From Allium sativum (lineage: Eukaryota; Streptophyta; Magnoliopsida; Asparagales; Amaryllidaceae), in contig CM060919.1 of the NCBI GenBank assembly GCA_030737875.1, forward strand, positions 803,999,160-804,063,159: a stretch of 64,000 nt of DNA. Direction: 5' to 3'. The position numbers were made by a program, and so were the translations under genes. The notes beneath the pieces were generated by a model that was given only the letters and a program-made list of their open reading frames with translations, was not told where the DNA came from and did no database searches. Within the stretch, counting starts at the first letter, position 1. Each line of letters begins with the position of its first letter. Positions 60,931-64,000 of the stretch are shown here, one piece after another.

Positions 60931-61943
60931 CTGAAGCTTTTCCAGCAAGTGTTTACGCCTTTCGACGACGTTTTCGACCATTCTAACTATTGAAATCAAT
61001 CACAAAGCATATCATACAGTCATAGCAACATGCATAATCAACCACAAATATCAAAACATCAATATGATAGGTTAAAATGGATCAAACATACCCAAAATCC
61101 CATATTTCCCCTTAAGCATGTTTAGGTGAAACTAATGATAGAATTAGCAAAACTTAACCAAATTAACCCAAATTCATATCAGAGGTCTAAAACATCATTT
61201 AGGAATTTATGAACATTTTTCCAGAATTTTATCATGCTTAAATTCGCTAATTAACACTAATTACCCTTAATTAGCCATAATTAGTGCAAAACTATGCAAA
61301 TCACTCACCTTAGCCACAAATAAACTAAGATCTGAAATAAATCTCTGATTTGATGTGAATCCCAATGCTAAACAGCAGCTCCAATGTTGATTTGGTGTAG
61401 ATCTTCCTTGATTAGAGGTTGCTAAGCTTAATCCTTGACCAAAAGATGATTTGGAGGTGATTTAGAGGTTGGAGGCCATTTTTTAGGGTTCCTTGGTGAT
61501 AAGTGGAGGCTAGAAAACTGAAATGGAATGATTCTCTATCTCATTTCAGCCTTCCCATAACCCTAATCCCGAAATGGGTTATGGGCCTACTCACTAATCA
61601 CCCTATTTGGCCCGGTTAAGCAGTTTTTCACCCTCCAACCCTTATTTCAGCCATATCTCCCAAACGGTAAGTCCGTTTGGCTATTATGACCACTCTACGG
61701 AAAGGTAAACCATCAAACGAATCTAATGGAAGTGGTTTCAGGTCAAAATTCCTTTCCAGTCAAAGGTTATGGCCAAAATAAGATCAGCTAGGGGCAAAAT
61801 GGTCATTTAAAAATCGACAAAAATCATGAACATGGGAAATGACTCTAATGGATGTTTCCCAAGGTTACATGACCATATGACTTCACATGGGAAAGAAATA
61901 AATATTCTACGATCCTATGATGTGTAGAATACGGGTCGTTACA

Positions 61944-61965
61944 CTCTCCCCCCCTTAAGAAATTT
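61944..61965 (-). other. Polypurine tract of the minus-strand chromovirus
   Basis: The minus strand reads CTTAAGGGGGGGGAGAG next to the LTR start, preceded by GGGGCGAAATTT. Confidence 0.9.
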
Positions 61966-62103
61966 CGCCCCTGAAATTCCCTAATCAAAACACACACAAA
62001 GGTTCCCGCATGCCTATCAACCATAAAACAACAATCAAACATGCAAAAACAAGTAAGGCAAGTCTATCCTAGCATGCGGAAAAACTAAATTATGAAGTAA
62101 GTC

Positions 62104-64000
62104 TTACCAGGCAAAGAGTTCTGGATATGCCTTCCTAATGCTCTCCTCTGTCTCCCAAGTACAATCATTCTCGTTCTCGCCCCACTGAACCTTGACTAGC
62201 CTCACCGCCTTCCTTCGAAGTTGCTTCGTATCGTGCCCCATAATACGAATTAGCTTGCGGTTCCCAACCGCCTCGGGTTCTACTTCGAAGTCCTCTAACT
62301 GATCAGGTGAAATAGTCATATCTGAGTCGTGAACGAACTTCCTTAGTTGGGAAACATGAAACACATTGTGATCTCCCGCCATCTTCTCTGGTAAGCCAAC
62401 TCTATATGCCAAATTCCCGACTAGTTCAAGAACAGGGAATGGCCCAACAAATCTTGGTGCTAACTTGCCTTTCCTACCAAATCGTATCACGCTTTTCAAC
62501 AGAGGAATCTTGACAAACACCAAGTCACCAACGGAGAATTTTAAGTCTCTTCTCCTCTTATCAGCATAACTCTTCTGCCTATCTTGGGCAGCTTTCATTT
62601 GTTGCTGAATGATCTTAATCCTATCGGAAGTTTCCCTCACCACATCTGGTCCAAGCACAAACTTCTCGCCAGTCTCTATCCAACATGATGGTGAGTTGCA
62701 CGGTCTTCCGTACAAAGCTTCATATGGAGCCATACCGATACTGGATTGGTAGCTATTATTATATGCAAACTCTACTAGATGCAAATGGTCATCCCATGAT
62801 CCACCAAAATCCAATATACAAGCTGTCAAGAGATCTTCCAATATATGATTCACCCTCTCCGTCTGACTGTCGGTCTGAGGATGATATGCGGTACTGAGAT
62901 GTAATCCTGACCCTAGAGCCTCTTGTAAGCTCTTCCAAAACCCACTAGTGAATAACGGGTCTCGATCACTTACAATGCTTTTGGGTACTCCTTGAAATCT
63001 CACTACCCACTTCATATACAATTCTGCTAACTTGGCTGTCGTTCTGGTCGATTTGACTGGTATAAATCTTGCACTCTTAGTCAATCGATCCACAATTACC
63101 CAAATGCTATCATATCCCGATCTAGTCCTTGGTAAACCATCGATGAAATCCATCGAGACTTGCTCCCATTTCCATTCAGGAATTTCTAATGGTTGCAACA
63201 ACCCACTAGGCTTCTTTTGCTCGGCTTTAACTAGCTGGCAATTCATGCATTTGGATATAAACTTCCCAACGTCTCTTTTCATCTCTTCCCAGTAGTAAGT
63301 CTGCTTCATGTCTCGATACATCTTATTACCACCGGGATGTATAGTCAGTTTTGAGTGATGACATTCTCTAAGCACTTCATCTCTCAAACCATTCACGTTG
63401 GGCACAACTAGTCTTCCATTCTTCTGAAGCCGTCCATCTCGATCAAGCCCATACACATTCATCTCCTCACTGTCGATGTTCATCTCTAACTTGGAGATGA
63501 TTTCCAATAGATTAGGATCGTCCCTCTGGCTGGAACCAATCCGCTTTGTCAAAGTGGATCTGATCGCCAAACTAGCTAGCATAACTGGATCCAATTCGCA
63601 CTTTGGTCTGAAATCAAACCCCGCGATATACTACAGTTGCTTCCACTCAAGAAACATTGCCCCTAAACTGGCATGTCTCCTACTCAAGGCATCGGCTACC
63701 GCATTACCTTTCCCAGGTGTGTATGCGATATCAAAATCATACGAAGCCAAGAACTCTAACCATCTCTGCTGACGGAGATTCAGATCTTTCTGAGAGAAGA
63801 GATATTTTAACGATTTATGATCGGTAAACAACTCAAATCTTTCTCCCAAGAGATAGTTTCTCCACATCTTCAGCGCGAACACGATCGCTGCTAATTCCAA
63901 ATCATGGGTAGGATACTTCTTTTCATGCGGCTTTAGCTGTCGACTAGCATAAGCTACAACCCTACCTCCTTGCATCAACACAACACCTAGTCCGGTACCA
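62104..64000 (-). pseudogene. pol: pol of the minus-strand chromovirus: RNase H, integrase, chromodomain (partial, one stop)
   Basis: Reads from the window edge leftwards. RNase H is seen from 64000 to about 63650 ([28 protein letters not shown]). A TAG at 63631-63633 interrupts; the frame continues unchanged. Integrase has its zinc region (HHSKLTIH and CMNCQ blocks) and the three acidic residues in MDFIDG, SDRDPLF and QTERVNH; next to the Glu, Ser replaces the common Gly (TDSQTERV). A GPF-type block follows, then a chromodomain (VKVQWGENENDCTWE) near the end at 62104. With one stop in 632 codons this part is nearly intact. Gag, protease and reverse transcriptase lie beyond the window. Confidence 0.95.

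Larger units (their letters stand above)
59259..61943 (-). repeat. 3' LTR of the minus-strand chromovirus
   Basis: 2,685 bases. On the minus strand it starts TGTAACGACCCG and ends GGCCGGCCGTCACA. It carries a 67/68-bp tandem repeat, a GATCCGATCC-rich block and a TA microsatellite near 59605-59623. No gene is supported inside it. Confidence 0.92.
59259..64000 (-). mobile_element. Second chromovirus (Del/Tekay-like), minus strand, cut by the window edge
   Basis: The visible parts are the 3' LTR (59259-61943), polypurine tract, and pol from RNase H to chromodomain. GTACA (59254-59258) is the expected left target copy; its partner lies outside. It interrupts the LARD 3' LTR, so it is younger than the LARD. 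Its pol is clearly related to that of the + chromovirus, but its LTR is different in sequence. Confidence 0.93.

Noticed and set aside
1..64000. Integrated pararetrovirus or other viral insert
   Set aside because: All reverse transcriptase and integrase blocks fit Ty3/gypsy or Ty1/copia elements with LTRs. No movement protein or caulimovirus-type capsid was seen.

Overview
This window is repeat-rich plant nuclear DNA. It contains almost no host gene sequence. It is a stack of nested LTR retrotransposons (Ty3/gypsy: Athila-type, Tat-type and chromovirus; one Ty1/copia) plus a Helitron-like array with a small TIR element inside it. The kingdom follows from plant-specific signatures: a tRNA-Asp primer site with an Athila-type gag-pol, initiator tRNA-Met primer sites, chromodomains at the end of integrase, and Helitron hairpin ends. 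An angiosperm is likely; the species cannot be told from the sequence. No rRNA, tRNA gene, CRISPR array or intact host gene was seen.

Layout, left to right. 1-10988: an Athila-type element on the minus strand, its 3' LTR cut by the window edge, with a decayed gag-pro-pol, a long non-coding leader, a tRNA-Asp primer site and the 5' LTR. It sits inside the gag of an older Tat-type element (10989-13854) that has gag but no pol, a 33-bp hairpin repeat array and a 3' LTR. 13855-14946: unassigned. 14947-26900: a young chromovirus (Del/Tekay-like) with 3.3-kb LTRs and gag-pol-chromodomain, preceded by a second copy of its own 3' internal end. 26901-30866: a remnant with an AT-rich tract, a Tat-type LTR end and a broken gag.

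30867-59258: one large non-autonomous element (LARD-like) inserted in that gag. Its 5' LTR is split into three pieces by a Ty1/copia element (32249-35883, minus strand) and by about 14 kb of Helitron-like DNA (36445-about 50530). Its internal region (52512-56240) is non-coding. Its 3' LTR is cut at 59258 by a second chromovirus on the minus strand (59259 to the window end), of which the 3' LTR and the pol end are visible.

Working relationships: none of these elements looks autonomous as read. The + chromovirus is closest, with two nonsense codons and one frameshift. The LARD shares LTR start, primer site and polypurine-tract style with the two chromoviruses, so it was probably mobilised by such an element (inference). 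Most nonsense codons are what C-to-T (or G-to-A) transitions would make, as expected of methylated, silenced repeats.

Most worth a second look: the hairpin array with a compensated stem change, the 8,401-bp chromovirus periodicity extending past its 5' LTR, the head-to-tail Helitron-like array with a 3.1-kb duplication ending at a Helitron terminus, and an alternating 186/130-bp palindrome repeat.
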